Assembly: GCA_963746275.1 (NCBI GenBank)
Contig: CAVVAX010000016.1
Location: 43,536 to 107,535 of the forward strand
Reading direction: 5' to 3'
DNA length: 64,000 bases
From: JAEULH01 sp963746275
GTDB lineage: Bacteria > Pseudomonadota > Alphaproteobacteria > Rhodospirillales > Defluviicoccaceae
The translations under genes and the position numbers were made by a program. A model generated the notes under the pieces. It did not search any database and was not told the DNA's origin. It saw only the letters and a list, made by a program, of their open reading frames with translations. Shown here piece after piece: positions 29,908-39,320 of the stretch; within the stretch, counting starts at the first letter, position 1, and each line of letters opens with the position of its first letter.

Positions 29908-30248
29908 GGCTCCCGCTCCCGCGTACTCGCGGGATCGGCGCCGTCACCCGCCTCGGGGTTGCGCCGGCCGGCGTAGCGGGCGAGCGCCACGGTTCCGAGG
30001 AAGGCCACCAGGGCCAGCGAGATGGCGATGTCGAGGAACGCCGGCTCGTCGACCTTGATGGCATAGACGGCGCAGACGGCGACGAGAAGGATGGTCAAGA
30101 GGTCGATGCCGACCACCCGATCGGCGAAGGTCGGGCCGATGGCGATGCGCACGAACGCCAGCGCCATGGCGGCGAGCAGGAGGAAGAACGCCGCAGTCGC
30201 CGCCCAGCCGACCAGCCCCGGAACGAAGACGTCGGCGGTCATCGCCAT
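29904..30248 (-). CDS. mrpF: Mrp Na+/H+ antiporter subunit F
   Basis: A 114-residue protein with three hydrophobic helices and the family block ALAFVRIAIGPTFADRVVGIDLLTILLV, characteristic of MrpF/PhaF. The conserved Asp in DRVVGIDL is present. The start may be the first or third codon (ATG at 30248 or 30242); it overlaps mrpE by about ten bases. It is part of the seven-subunit antiporter. Confidence 0.92.
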   Translation of the reverse strand: MAMTADVFVPGLVGWAATAAFFLLLAAMALAFVRIAIGPTFADRVVGIDLLTILLVAVCAVYAIKVDEPAFLDIAISLALVAFLGTVALARYAGRRNPEAGDGADPASTREREP

Positions 30249-30574
30249 ACCTTAAGCACCCGCCGTTCGAGTGTCTTGATCGCGTCACGCTCGGCTTCGG
30301 CATTGTTCACGAACATGAGGTGGACGAACAGCGCGCTCCTATCGGCAGCGACGTCCAGGCTGAGCGAGCCGGGGGTCAGCGAGATGAAGTTGGCGAGGAT
30401 GGCGATCTCGCCGGGTTCGCATGCCTCGAGCGGCACCGCGAGGATGCCGGGCCGGGCGCGGTGGCGCGGCGTCACCACGTCCCAGGCGACGCGGAAACTG
30501 GAGATGAAGAGCTCGTAGACGAACAGCCCGCACAAAACGGCGATGGCCCAGATCCTGTGCAGCGCCCTGGTCAT
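30239..30574 (-). CDS. mrpE: Mrp Na+/H+ antiporter subunit E
   Basis: A 111-residue protein with one hydrophobic segment (IWAIAVLCGLFVYELFISSFRVAW) and the family motif ANFISLTPGSLSLDV, followed by a soluble domain ending LERRVLKVW. MrpE is a cytoplasm-facing accessory subunit. It is shorter than the 160-residue Bacillus protein, which is common in alphaproteobacterial operons. It overlaps mrpD by four bases. Confidence 0.9.
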   Translation of the reverse strand: MTRALHRIWAIAVLCGLFVYELFISSFRVAWDVVTPRHRARPGILAVPLEACEPGEIAILANFISLTPGSLSLDVAADRSALFVHLMFVNNAEAERDAIKTLERRVLKVWR

Positions 30575-32073
30575 GGCGCCCTCCCGAGCACGGCGGCGAC
30601 ATAGACGGCCGGGTTGAGCAGTTCGGCCGCGGCCTCGCTCGCCAACGTCAGGAACGGCTGGACCCAGATGCCGATGACGAGCGTCAGCGCCGCCATTGCC
30701 GCGATGGGTACGGTCAGCAGCAGCAGATCGCCGCGCGAAACCGGGACCACCGGGATAGGCGTGTTCTCCGGCCGCGGCCGCCAGAAGGCCTGGTTCCAGA
30801 TCTTGGTCATCGAGTAGATGGTGAGCAGGCCGACGACCAGCGCGACCGCGGCGACCCAGTAGGCATCGATCTCGAGGCTCGCCTGGATGAGCAGGAGCTT
30901 GGCCCAGAAGCCCGAGAGCGGCGGGAAGCCGGCCAGCGAGAACGCCGGGATGAGGAACAGGATGGCGAGCCAGCCGCGCTCGGCGTAGAGCCCGCCCAGG
31001 GCGTTGAGGTCGAACGAGCCGCCGAGCCGGTTGGCGACGCCGCTGACCAGGAACAGGTTCGCCTTAACGATGATGTGGTGGACGAGATAGAAGACCGCGC
31101 CCATCAGCCCGAGCGGCGTGAACAGGGCCAGGCCCAGGATCATGTAGCCGATCTGGCTGATGATGTGGAACGACAGGATCCGGCGGATCTCCGTCTGCGC
31201 CGCGGCGCCCAGCACCCCGGTCACCATGGTTAACGCCGCGACGATCAGCATCGCCTGGTGGGTGTAGCCGACGTCGTGGGTGAAGATCAGGGTGAAGACC
31301 CGGATCAGGGCGTAGACGCCGACCTTGGTGAGCAGCGCCGAGAACACCGCCGAGACCGCCACCGGCGGCGTGTGGTAGGCGGCGGGCAGCCAGAAGAACA
31401 GTGGAAAGATCGCGGCCTTGATGCCGAAGGCGACGAGGAACAGCATGGCCACGGCGCTGAGCAGCCCGGTGTTCTCGACTTCGCGCACGCGAAGGCTGAG
31501 CTCGGCCATGTTGAGCGTGCCGGTCATGCCGTAGAGCAGGCCGACGGCGCTTAAGAACATCACCGTCGAGATCAGGTTCAGCGCCACGTACTTGACCGCG
31601 CCGTCGATCTGCGCCCGCTCGCCGCCGAGGACGAGCAGGGCGAACGAGGCGATCAGCATCACCTCGAACCAGACGTAGAGATTGAACAGGTCGCCGGTCA
31701 GGAACGCGCCGCAGATGCCGGTGAGCAGGATGTGGAACAGCGGGTGGAAGCCGTAGCGCTGGCGCCTCTCGTCGATGTCGGCCAGCGCGTAGACGGCGAC
31801 GGCCACGGCGACAATGCCGGTGATCACCACCATGATGGCGGCGAGGCGGTCGGCGACCAGGCTGATCCCGAAGGGCGCCGGCCAGTCGCCCATCTGTGCG
31901 ACCAGGATGCCGCCGGCCAGGACCTCACGCAGCAGGAATAGCGCCGCGGCGAGCAAGGCGGCGGCGCCGGCGACGCTGACGAAGCGCTGCGCCGGCGAGG
32001 GGCCGCGGAGCGCAAAGCAGAGGAGCGCGGTCGCCAGCGGCACCAGGATCGGCAGGACCAGGACCCAGCTCAT
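30571..32073 (-). CDS. mrpD: Mrp Na+/H+ antiporter subunit D
   Basis: A 500-residue inner-membrane protein with about 14 helices, homologous to complex I NuoM/NuoN. It shows FNLYVWFEVMLIASFALLVLGG with the conserved Glu of helix 5, AIFPLFFWLPAAYHTPPVAVSAVFSALLTKVG with the conserved lysines, and SFHIISQIGYMILGLALF. It takes part in proton translocation. It follows mrpC with a four-base overlap. The reading frame is intact. Confidence 0.93.
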   Translation of the reverse strand: MSWVLVLPILVPLATALLCFALRGPSPAQRFVSVAGAAALLAAALFLLREVLAGGILVAQMGDWPAPFGISLVADRLAAIMVVITGIVAVAVAVYALADIDERRQRYGFHPLFHILLTGICGAFLTGDLFNLYVWFEVMLIASFALLVLGGERAQIDGAVKYVALNLISTVMFLSAVGLLYGMTGTLNMAELSLRVREVENTGLLSAVAMLFLVAFGIKAAIFPLFFWLPAAYHTPPVAVSAVFSALLTKVGVYALIRVFTLIFTHDVGYTHQAMLIVAALTMVTGVLGAAAQTEIRRILSFHIISQIGYMILGLALFTPLGLMGAVFYLVHHIIVKANLFLVSGVANRLGGSFDLNALGGLYAERGWLAILFLIPAFSLAGFPPLSGFWAKLLLIQASLEIDAYWVAAVALVVGLLTIYSMTKIWNQAFWRPRPENTPIPVVPVSRGDLLLLTVPIAAMAALTLVIGIWVQPFLTLASEAAAELLNPAVYVAAVLGRAP

Positions 32074-32519
32074 GACCGGGCCCTCGCTGCCGCCGGCACC
32101 GGCTCGGCGACGTCCTCGGCCAAGTCGGTGCCCGGGGCGAGCGCGCCCGGCGGCGCCTCGACCGCGTCGTCGACCGGCTCGGCCACGCGCATCCTGTCGG
32201 TCACCGTCGTTCCCAGCTCCTCGTTCGCCCGGAAGGCCAGGACCATGGCGAAGGCGAGCAGGCCGAAGCTGATGACGATGGCGGTCAGGATCAGCGCCTG
32301 CGGCAGCGGGTTGGCGATTGCTTCGTTCGGCGCGGTGAGCCCGGACGGCACGATCGCCGGCTCGCCCAGCGACAGCCCGCCGACGGCGAAGATCAGGAGG
32401 TTCGCGGCATTGCCTATCAGCACCAGGCCGAACAGGTAGCGCACGAGGGTGCGGCTCAGCATCAGGTAGACGCTGGCGGCAAACAGCAGGCCGACGAGCA
32501 GGGCGAGGACGATGGTCAT
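32070..32519 (-). CDS. mrpC: Mrp Na+/H+ antiporter subunit C
   Basis: A 149-residue homolog of complex I NuoK with three helices; conserved blocks are SRTLVRYLFGLVLIGNAANLLIFAVGGL and DPLPQAL-like (here NPLPQALILTAIVISFG). The C-terminal 50 residues form an acidic, Pro/Ala-rich tail. It starts two bases after the mrpB stop codon. Confidence 0.92.
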   Translation of the reverse strand: MTIVLALLVGLLFAASVYLMLSRTLVRYLFGLVLIGNAANLLIFAVGGLSLGEPAIVPSGLTAPNEAIANPLPQALILTAIVISFGLLAFAMVLAFRANEELGTTVTDRMRVAEPVDDAVEAPPGALAPGTDLAEDVAEPVPAAARARS

Positions 32520-32520
32520 C

Positions 32521-32925
32521 TCAGGCCTCGTCCCCCTCGAGGGCCAGGATCAGCATCGCCACCGAGCCGAAGACGGTGAGGTAGACGCCGACGTCGAACA
32601 GCAACGGCGTGCCGAGCGGCAGGCCGGCGATGACCTGCCAGAGGCCGGTGAGGAAGGGTTCGCCGGCGAAGGCGGCGAGAAGCCCCGCCACCACGGCGGT
32701 CACAAGCCCGGCGATGATGAGCACGCGCGGCTCGACCAGGAGCGCCCGGCGCGCCGCGCGGGCGCCGTTGGCCATCGCCACCAGAGCGACCGCGCTCGCG
32801 GCGACCAGGCCGCCGACGAAACCGCCGCCTGGCTCGTTGTGCCCGCGCAGCAGCAGATAGATGGAGAAGATCAGCATCAGCAGGCCGACCAGCCGGGAGA
32901 CCGCGGTCAGGATCAGCGAGTTCAT
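32521..32925 (-). CDS. mrpB: Mrp Na+/H+ antiporter subunit B
   Basis: A 134-residue membrane protein starting MNSLILTAVSRLVGLLMLIFSIYLLLRGHNEPGGGFVGGLVAAS, the signature of MrpB/PhaB-type antiporter subunits. I start at the ATG at complement 32923-32925, which overlaps the mrpA stop by four bases. The longer frame upstream belongs to mrpA read in the wrong frame. Confidence 0.92.
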   Translation of the reverse strand: MNSLILTAVSRLVGLLMLIFSIYLLLRGHNEPGGGFVGGLVAASAVALVAMANGARAARRALLVEPRVLIIAGLVTAVVAGLLAAFAGEPFLTGLWQVIAGLPLGTPLLFDVGVYLTVFGSVAMLILALEGDEA

Positions 32926-35212
32926 CGCCGCTTCCCCGTCTCGGGGCGAAGCCGGATCAGCGCGTAGGCGGCGAAGGCGGCGACGCCGACGACGACGATC
33001 TCGCCCAGGGTGTCGAGGGCGCGAAAGTCGACGAGGATGACGTTGACGATGTTGCGGCCATGGGCCTCGGGCACGCTGTGGCTGGCGAAGTACTCGGGCA
33101 GATGCTGGCTCGCCGGAACCGTGAGCACCGCCAGCGTCAGCGCGCTCATCACCGCGCCGACGCCGAGGGCGAGCAGGGCGTCGACCGGGCGCGGGCCCAG
33201 CCTGGCAACGCCGGTGTCGCGCAGGCGCGGCAGCTTGGGCAGCACGACGGCGATGATGACGATGAACAGGATCTCGACGAGAAGCTGGGTCATGGCAACG
33301 TCGGGGGCGCCGTAGAGGAGGAAGATCATCGCCACGCTGGCGCCGACCGTGCCGAGGCCGCAGATGGCGGCGAGGCGGGTCTGGGCAAGGATGGTCAGCC
33401 CGGTCCCGAGCAGGGCAAGGAGGACGATGCCCCAGGCCTGGATCGGCACCTCGACAGCGGGCTCCGGCCAGGCGAGGCCGCCCAGCGCGATCAAGCGTGC
33501 CGCCGCCGGCCACAGCAATGACGACGAAGACGGCGAAGAGGTAGTGGCGAAGGATGCCCGGCTGCACCAGCCGGGTCTGCGCCTTGGCGACCCGGGCGAT
33601 GCCGTCCATGAGCCGGTCGTAGCCGCCGTCGCCGCTGATGCCGAGCCTATCGCAGCCCGCGGCGACGGCGCGGCGCAGGGGGCGGTGGTAGCGCAGGATC
33701 GACAGCCCGAGGATGAATGTGACGACGCTGAGCACGAGCGGCAGGTTGATGCCGTGCCACAGGGCGAGCTTCACCGTCTCCGGGGCGCCCAGCACGGCGG
33801 TGACGGCCGGCTGGACCAGCAGGTCGCCGACGACGGGAGGGACGAGCCCGAACACGAGGCCGAGGCCTGCCAGCACGAACGGACCGGCGAGCATCACCGC
33901 CGGCGCCTCGTGGGGGCCCTGCGGCATGGGCCTGCGCCGACCGATGAAGGGCAGCAGCGCGACGATCGCGGCCAAAGCCACCATGATGGCGTTGGCGATC
34001 ACCGCCGCGGCGGCGACAAGCACGGGCTCCGAGGCCACCGCCAGCGCGCCCTCGTACTTCAGCTCCTTGCCGATGAAGCCGAGCAACGGCGGGAAGCCGG
34101 CCATGGAGAGCGCCTGCGGCCATGCCGGCGACGGCGGTGTAGGGCATGGCCCAGGCAAGGCCTCCCAGTGCGTCGACGTCTCGACTGCCGCTGCCGTGGT
34201 CGATGTTGCCGACGACGAGGAACAACGCGCACTTGTAGAGCGAATGGACGATCAGGAAGGTGATCGCGGCGACGATGCCGATCCGGTCGTCGGAGCCCTA
34301 AGAACATGGTAAGCAGGCCGAGCGCCAGCACCGTCGTGTAGGCGAGCACCAGCTTCAGGTCGGTCTGGCGCAGCGCGATCACCGCCGCCAGCACAGCCGT
34401 CACCGCGCCGACGATGGTGAGCGTCCAGATCCAGACGTTGGTCGAGCCCAGCGTCGGGTGCAGCCGGGCGAGCAGGTAGATGCCGGCCTTCACCATCGTC
34501 GCCGAGTGCAGGTAGGCGCTGACCGGGGTCGGCGCCGCCATCGCGTTCGGCAGCCAGAAATGGAACGGCACCTGCGCCGATTTGGTGAAGGCGCCGGCGA
34601 GGACCAGGATCAGGATGGCGAGATAAAGCGGATCGGCCCGGACCTGCTCGCCGCGCTCGATGAGCTCGGAAAGCTCCATGCTGCCGCCGGCCTGGCCGAG
34701 GAGGAGGAAACCGGCGAGCAGAGCAAGGCCGCCGGACCCCGTGACCAGCAGCGCCTGCAGAGCGTTGCGCCTAGCGCGCGGGTCGTCGTGGTCGAGGCCG
34801 ATGAGCAGGAAGGAGGTGACCGAGGTCAACTCCCAGAAGACGAAGAGCGTGATCAGGTTGTCGGCCAGGACGAGGCCCAGCATCGCCAGCATGAAGGCGA
34901 ACAGGTAGACGAAGAACCGCCCGTAGTAGCGGTGGCCGGCGAGATAGGCGCTGGCGTAGAGGCCGACCAGGGCGCCGATGCCGGTGATCATCAGCGCGAA
35001 CAGCAGGCTCAGCCCGTCGACGTAGAAGGAGAGGGTGACGCCGATGCTAGGCGCCCAGTCGTAGGCGAGCCTGAACGTCTGCCCAGCGGCAACCTGCGGA
35101 ACAAGGGTGGCAAAGCCGGCCGCGGCCGCGGCCGCGTGAGCACCATGAGCCAGGGCGCAGCCCGAGCAGGCATTGCCGGGGAAACAGCGCGTGCAGAGCC
35201 CCCGGCCATCAC
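32922..35212 (-). CDS. mrpA: Mrp Na+/H+ antiporter subunit A, several frameshifts as read
   Basis: The largest subunit, homologous to complex I NuoL plus a C-terminal MrpB-like part. Pieces in order are: SFYVDGLSLLFALMITGIGALVGLYAS and FWELTSVTSFLLIGLDHDD; CALFLVVGNIDHGSG and GMAGFPP-type loop SMAGFPPLLGFIGKELKYEGA; then QTRLAAICGLGTVGASVAMIFLLYGAPDVAMTQLLVE to the stop at 32922. Frame changes lie near 34299 and 34120 (one extra G each), near 33515, and probably near 35125. Repaired length is about 760 residues, normal for the family. The N-terminus is uncertain: GTG 35212 or ATG 35209 are the best candidates. It heads the mrpABCDEFG operon. Confidence 0.85.
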
Positions 35213-35387
35213 GCGCGGTCCTCAAGCCGAGACGAGGAGGCGCCTGTGGTGGCGTCCGTCTGCGTCATCGCGCTGTTTGAAGTTGCCGAGTTCGCATCGG
35301 CCTAGAAAAGAAGCTTGGCCCGCCGGAGGCAAGCGCCTTGTCGATGGTGGCGCCGGTATCGGCTCCACCATCCCCGGATGGCCTGCG

Positions 35388-35741
35388 TCAGGCTGCCTGC
35401 GGCCGCTGCGGGTTGTTCTTCCCCGTCTCGCCGAGCTCCATCGCCGCGACCCGGTGAAGCCGCTCCAGTTCCGCCGCCAGCTCCGCCTCCGATACGGCGA
35501 CGTCGGCCTTGGCCAAGTCGCGCAGCAGCAAAGCCGCGAGATGCGCATCGCCCGGCTTGACGATGGCCTCGCCGACGATCTCCGTCGCGTAGCCGGCCGC
35601 TTCCTTCTCGTCCATTCCCAGCCTCTGCCCGGCCCACAGGCCCAGCAGGCGGTTGCGGCGGTTGCGGATCACGAACTCCAGCTCCTGGCGTTTGCTGTAG
35701 CGGGCTTCGTCGATGCGATTGATCTTGCTGAGATCCACCAT
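35388..35741 (-). CDS. DUF1476 family protein, divergent ATP-synthase zeta-type inhibitor
   Basis: The 117-residue product shows the DUF1476 core RRNRLLGLWAGQRLGMDEKEAAGYATEIVGEAI. This family includes the zeta inhibitor of the alphaproteobacterial F1Fo-ATP synthase, a small four-helix protein whose N-terminus blocks ATP hydrolysis. The N-terminal segment here (MVDLSKINRIDEARYSKRQE) differs from the usual FDDREKAFEAKF form, so inhibitory ability is uncertain. A second family member lies at 52296 beside purC, the usual place. This one follows a small ORF with a TGATG stop/start overlap and an OxyR-like gene upstream, suggesting one transcript. Confidence 0.8.
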   Translation of the reverse strand: MVDLSKINRIDEARYSKRQELEFVIRNRRNRLLGLWAGQRLGMDEKEAAGYATEIVGEAIVKPGDAHLAALLLRDLAKADVAVSEAELAAELERLHRVAAMELGETGKNNPQRPQAA

Positions 35742-36055
35742 CAGTACCGTCCTCCGTGTGAGCCGATGTCCGAGAGCCGCTCATGCAGCGTCTTCGGGTG
35801 CGGGCAATGGGCGTACTCCTGATGCATCAGGGCGAGAAGCTGGCCGACATCGAAGCTTTCTGCCGCAACTGCCCATTGCGGGGCCAGGGCCAAGCGGAGG
35901 CTCGGGGCGGCTCGATCCGGATCGTCCTTGCAGCATCGTTTCATCCCCATCCGTGTGTTCTGGTTGAGCACGTCGATGACCTGCAGATAAGGACCGGTCG
36001 GTAATGCCTCCAATCGATTTGAAGACGACCAGTGATAGTTTCTAGCTATCAACAT
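35741..36055 (-). CDS. Small hypothetical protein with Cys/His-containing C-terminus
   Basis: The open frame encodes at most 104 residues, ending FDVGQLLALMHQEYAHCPHPKTLHERLSDIGSHGG. Notable residues are the CC pair in MKRCCKDDPDRAAP and C-P-H-P near the end. The start is unclear: ATG 36055 overlaps the regulator gene by 14 bases; GTG 35971 and ATG 35950 lie nearer the part that looks coding. The stop overlaps the next gene's start as TGATG, which supports real translation. I do not recognise a family. Its place between an OxyR-like regulator and a zeta-type inhibitor suggests a stress-related role, as inference only. Confidence 0.5.
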   Translation of the reverse strand: MLIARNYHWSSSNRLEALPTGPYLQVIDVLNQNTRMGMKRCCKDDPDRAAPSLRLALAPQWAVAAESFDVGQLLALMHQEYAHCPHPKTLHERLSDIGSHGGRY

Positions 36056-36977
36056 CCTCGTCCAGCACCGCCACGTCCGTGGGCGTTGCCCGAAGCGCGT
36101 CGCGGATGTGGCTGGCGAGCGCCTCGTACTCGCTGCCGCGGGCGGAGAGCCTCCGCCAAGCGAGGCCGATCCGCCGGCTGGGGGGCGGCGGGGCGAACGG
36201 ACGAACGATGATCTGGTTGTCGTCCAGCGCCTCGGCACGAACGTAGAGCGCCGGCAGAAAGGTTGCGCCCACGCCCATGGCCGCCATCTGCCGCAGGGTG
36301 TCCAGGCTGGTGGTGGCATAGTCGAGCAGCGCCCGCGCCCCGTATGCCCTGCAGAGGGCAAGGACCTGCGCATGCAGGCTATGGCCCGGCTCCAGCGCCA
36401 GGATCGTCAGGTCCCGCAGGTCGTCGAGGGCGAGCACGTCCTTCGCGGCGAGCGGATGGCCGCTGGGCAGGGCGAGCCACAGCGGCTCGTCGAACAGCGC
36501 CACCGCGCTCAAGGCGTCGCGCCTGAGCGGCAGCGGGAACAGCATCACGTCGAGGTCGCCCTCCTCCAGCCGGCGCAGCAGGTTCTCGGCCGTATCCTCG
36601 CGCAGGTAGAGGGTGAGGCCGGGATAGCGCTGGCGGAGGAACGGCAGCACGTGGGGGAAGAGGTAGGGGCCGAGCGACGGCAGCACGCCCAGGCGCAACG
36701 TGCCCTTGAGGATGTGGCGGCCCTTCTCCGCAAGCTCGGCGATGTCGCGCACCTCGCGCAGCACGAGCCGGGCACGCTCTGCGATCTCGGCGCCGAGCGG
36801 CGTCATCACCACCCGCCTTCGGCTGCGCTCGACGAGCTGCACCTTCAGCCGCGCCTCCAGCGCGCCGAGCTGGGCGCTGAGCGTCGGCTGGCTGACGTGG
36901 CAGATCTCGGCCGCGCGGCGGAAGCTCAGCGTGTCGGCGATGGCGACGAGGTAGCGGAGCTGGCGGAGCGTGGGCAC
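36042..36977 (-). CDS. LysR-family regulator, OxyR-like with Ser at the peroxidatic Cys position
   Basis: The 311-residue protein has an N-terminal LysR helix-turn-helix (LRYLVAIADTLSFRRAAEICHVSQPTLSAQLGALE) and an effector domain of OxyR type (GVLPSLGPYLFPHVLPFLRQRYP, GHSLHAQVLALC, TTSLDTLRQMAAMGVGATFLPAL, RRIGLAWRR). In E. coli OxyR the corresponding motif is GHCLRDQAMGFC, with peroxidatic Cys199 and resolving Cys208. Here residue 200 is Ser (AGC codon) and Cys209 is kept, so the classic disulfide switch cannot form. It may sense another signal, or the codon may be a base-call error. It appears to head a unit with the small ORF and the zeta-type gene downstream. Confidence 0.85.
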   Translation of the reverse strand: MPTLRQLRYLVAIADTLSFRRAAEICHVSQPTLSAQLGALEARLKVQLVERSRRRVVMTPLGAEIAERARLVLREVRDIAELAEKGRHILKGTLRLGVLPSLGPYLFPHVLPFLRQRYPGLTLYLREDTAENLLRRLEEGDLDVMLFPLPLRRDALSAVALFDEPLWLALPSGHPLAAKDVLALDDLRDLTILALEPGHSLHAQVLALCRAYGARALLDYATTSLDTLRQMAAMGVGATFLPALYVRAEALDDNQIIVRPFAPPPPSRRIGLAWRRLSARGSEYEALASHIRDALRATPTDVAVLDEDVDS

Positions 36978-37117
36978 GCTGGATCCCTCGTCGCGGTCGC
37001 TGGCGCGTCGGCGGCGCGTCGTGCCCCCCTCTGCTCAGCCGCGCGAGATTACCCCGTCAGCCTTGCGCCTGACAGGGCCGCGCCCGCTCAGGCGCCTTGG
37101 CCGATCCTCCTCCGGCC

Positions 37118-39168
37118 TTACGCCGCGCGCACCCCCCTGACGAAGGTGTCGACAGAGACGCGCAGGCCCTGCGCCTGAGCGGCGAGCAGGGCGGCCGACT
37201 GCTGCACCCGGTGCGCCGCCGAGCCGGTGCCGGCGGCGGCATCGGTGACGCCGGCGATGGTGCTGGTCACCTCCTGCGAGCCGGCCGCGGCCTGCTCGAC
37301 GCTGTGCGCGATTTCCTGGGTCGCGGCACCCTGCTCCTCCATTGCCGCGGCGATGTGCGCGGAGATCTCCTGGACCCGGGAGATGGCGGCGACGATGCCG
37401 TCGATGGCGGCGACGGTCCCGTCGATCTGGCCGCGCACGGCGCCGATCTGGGCGGCGATGTCCTCGGTCGCACTGGCGGTCTGGGTGGCGAGGATCTTCA
37501 CCTCTCCGGCGACAACGGCGAAGCCCTTGCCGGCGTCGCCCGCGCGTGCCGCCTCAATGGTCGCGTTCAGCGCCAGGAGGTGGGTCTGGCTCGCAATCTC
37601 CTCGATCATTCCGACGATGGCACCGATGTGCTCGGCCGCGGCCGAGAGCTCGCTCACCGCTTTCTGGGTGCGTTCCGCCTCCGCCGTCGCCGCTTCGACG
37701 ACCTCGGCCGACTGGCCGACCCGGGCGCTGATGTCGCGGATGGAGTTGGCGAGCTCGGCGGCGGCGCCGGCAACCGTCCGCTCGTTGGAAGAGGCCTGCT
37801 GCGAGGCAGCCGCGACCGCGGCGCCCTGCCGCGACGTCTCCTCAGAGGTCGCGGAAAGCTGCTCGCTGCTCTCGCGCATGTCGGCTGAGGCCCCGGCCAA
37901 GGCCTGCAGAACCTGCGCGACCTCCTGCTCGAAGCCGACGATGAGCCCCTGCACCTCGCCCATCCGCCGGGCCTCGTCCTGGCGGCGCTCCGCGGCCGCC
38001 GCCTCCAGGTGCCGGCGCTCGATCGCGTGCTGGCGGAAGACGGCCAGTGCCCGGGCCATGGCGCCGATGTCGTCGCCGCGCTCCTGATCGGGGATCTCGC
38101 TCTCCAGGCGGCCCTCGGCGAGCTCCCGCGTCGCCCCGGCGATCCTGCTCACCGGCCGGGCGACGGAGCGGCCGAACCACCAGGCGATGAGCATGGTGGC
38201 GCCGATCGCGGCAAGCGCCAGGACCACGGCCTTGGTCCACATCGCCCAGGCGCCAGGACCTCCTGCATCGAGGCCTCGACGACGAAGCTCCACATCGTCG
38301 CCGAAAAGACGATGGGCACGGCGATGAGCACCCTCCTCACCGCTCGCGTTGTCTCGCTGCAGCGCGCCTCCTTCGACGCCGGCGGCGGCGATGGATGCGC
38401 CGGTGGCCGGCTGCATCTGCAGCTTCGCATCCGAATGGGCCACCCACTGCCCGTTGGCCGAGATCACCCCGACGCTGCGCACGCCGGCGGGACGAAGCCC
38501 AACGACCAAGTCGCGCACGTGGTCCAGCGTCAGATCGATGCCGGCGATGCCGATGAACGCCCCGTCGGTGCCATGCAGCGGCACCACCGCGCTGGTCATG
38601 ACCCGCTCGACGCCGCCGGTGGTTTCGGCGTAGGGCTCGATCATCGTCGGTCGGTTCGTGGCTCTCGGCTCGGTGTAGTAGGCCGCGTCCGCCTCGTCGA
38701 AGTCGATGAAGGCATCGATGTAGGCAAGCGCTTGAGCGTCATAGTAGGAGTAAAATCCGGCGCGTCCTTCCGGATTGCCGTCCGCTTGCGCGGCGCACTC
38801 GGCGTCACGGCCGTCGAGCGCGTCTGGCTCCCACATCGCGTATGCGCCGAGGTAGCGCGGGTGCTGGCGCATGAAATGGTCGATGACGCGGCGGTAGACC
38901 AACCTGTCGTCGGTGCCGGCTTGCTGCATCGCCTCGAAGCTCAGCGCCAGCGTCTCCGCTTCGCTGAGCGCGACCTCGATCTCTTCCTTGCCATGGCCGC
39001 CCGCTCGCGCGTCGCCGCCTGCAGCGTGTCGAGCGCGGCCTTCTCGGCGAAGTCGGTGCCGAGGTAGCTGAACAGCGACACCAGCGCCGCGAGGCTCAAG
39101 CCGCACAGCAACGTCGGCAGCAGGACCAGCCGCTGCTGCAAGGTCAGGCGGCCAAACAGTTTTTTCAT
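37118..39168 (-). CDS. Methyl-accepting chemotaxis protein, three frameshifts as read
   Basis: A transmembrane chemoreceptor. It starts at the ATG at complement 39166-39168 (MKKLFGRLTLQQRLVLLPTLLCGLSLAALV, first membrane helix). A frame change near 38993 leads to a periplasmic dCache-type sensor domain (YYTEPRATNRPTMIEPYAE, GIAGIDLTLDHV). Two compensating changes near 38335 and 38250 bracket RRVLIAVPIVFSATMWSFVV; then come the second helix (VVLALAAIGATMLIAWWFG), a HAMP domain and the signalling hairpin tip EIASQTHLLALNATIEAARAGDAGKGFAVVAGEVK. Repaired length is about 680 residues. It ends with no CheR pentapeptide. The ligand is unknown; no che genes lie nearby. Confidence 0.85.
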
Positions 39169-39320
39169 TTCAACCTTCGCCCGGAACGCGCAAAGCGCAC
39201 CGGAGGTCGTGCCCAGGATCGCGCGCGGCCTCGGACGACGGCGATTGTTCTTCAACGCTGATTTACGACGGGTTAATCCGGGATGTGCGGGTGGGCCGGC
39301 CGGCAGGCCGGGCTCGGGCT

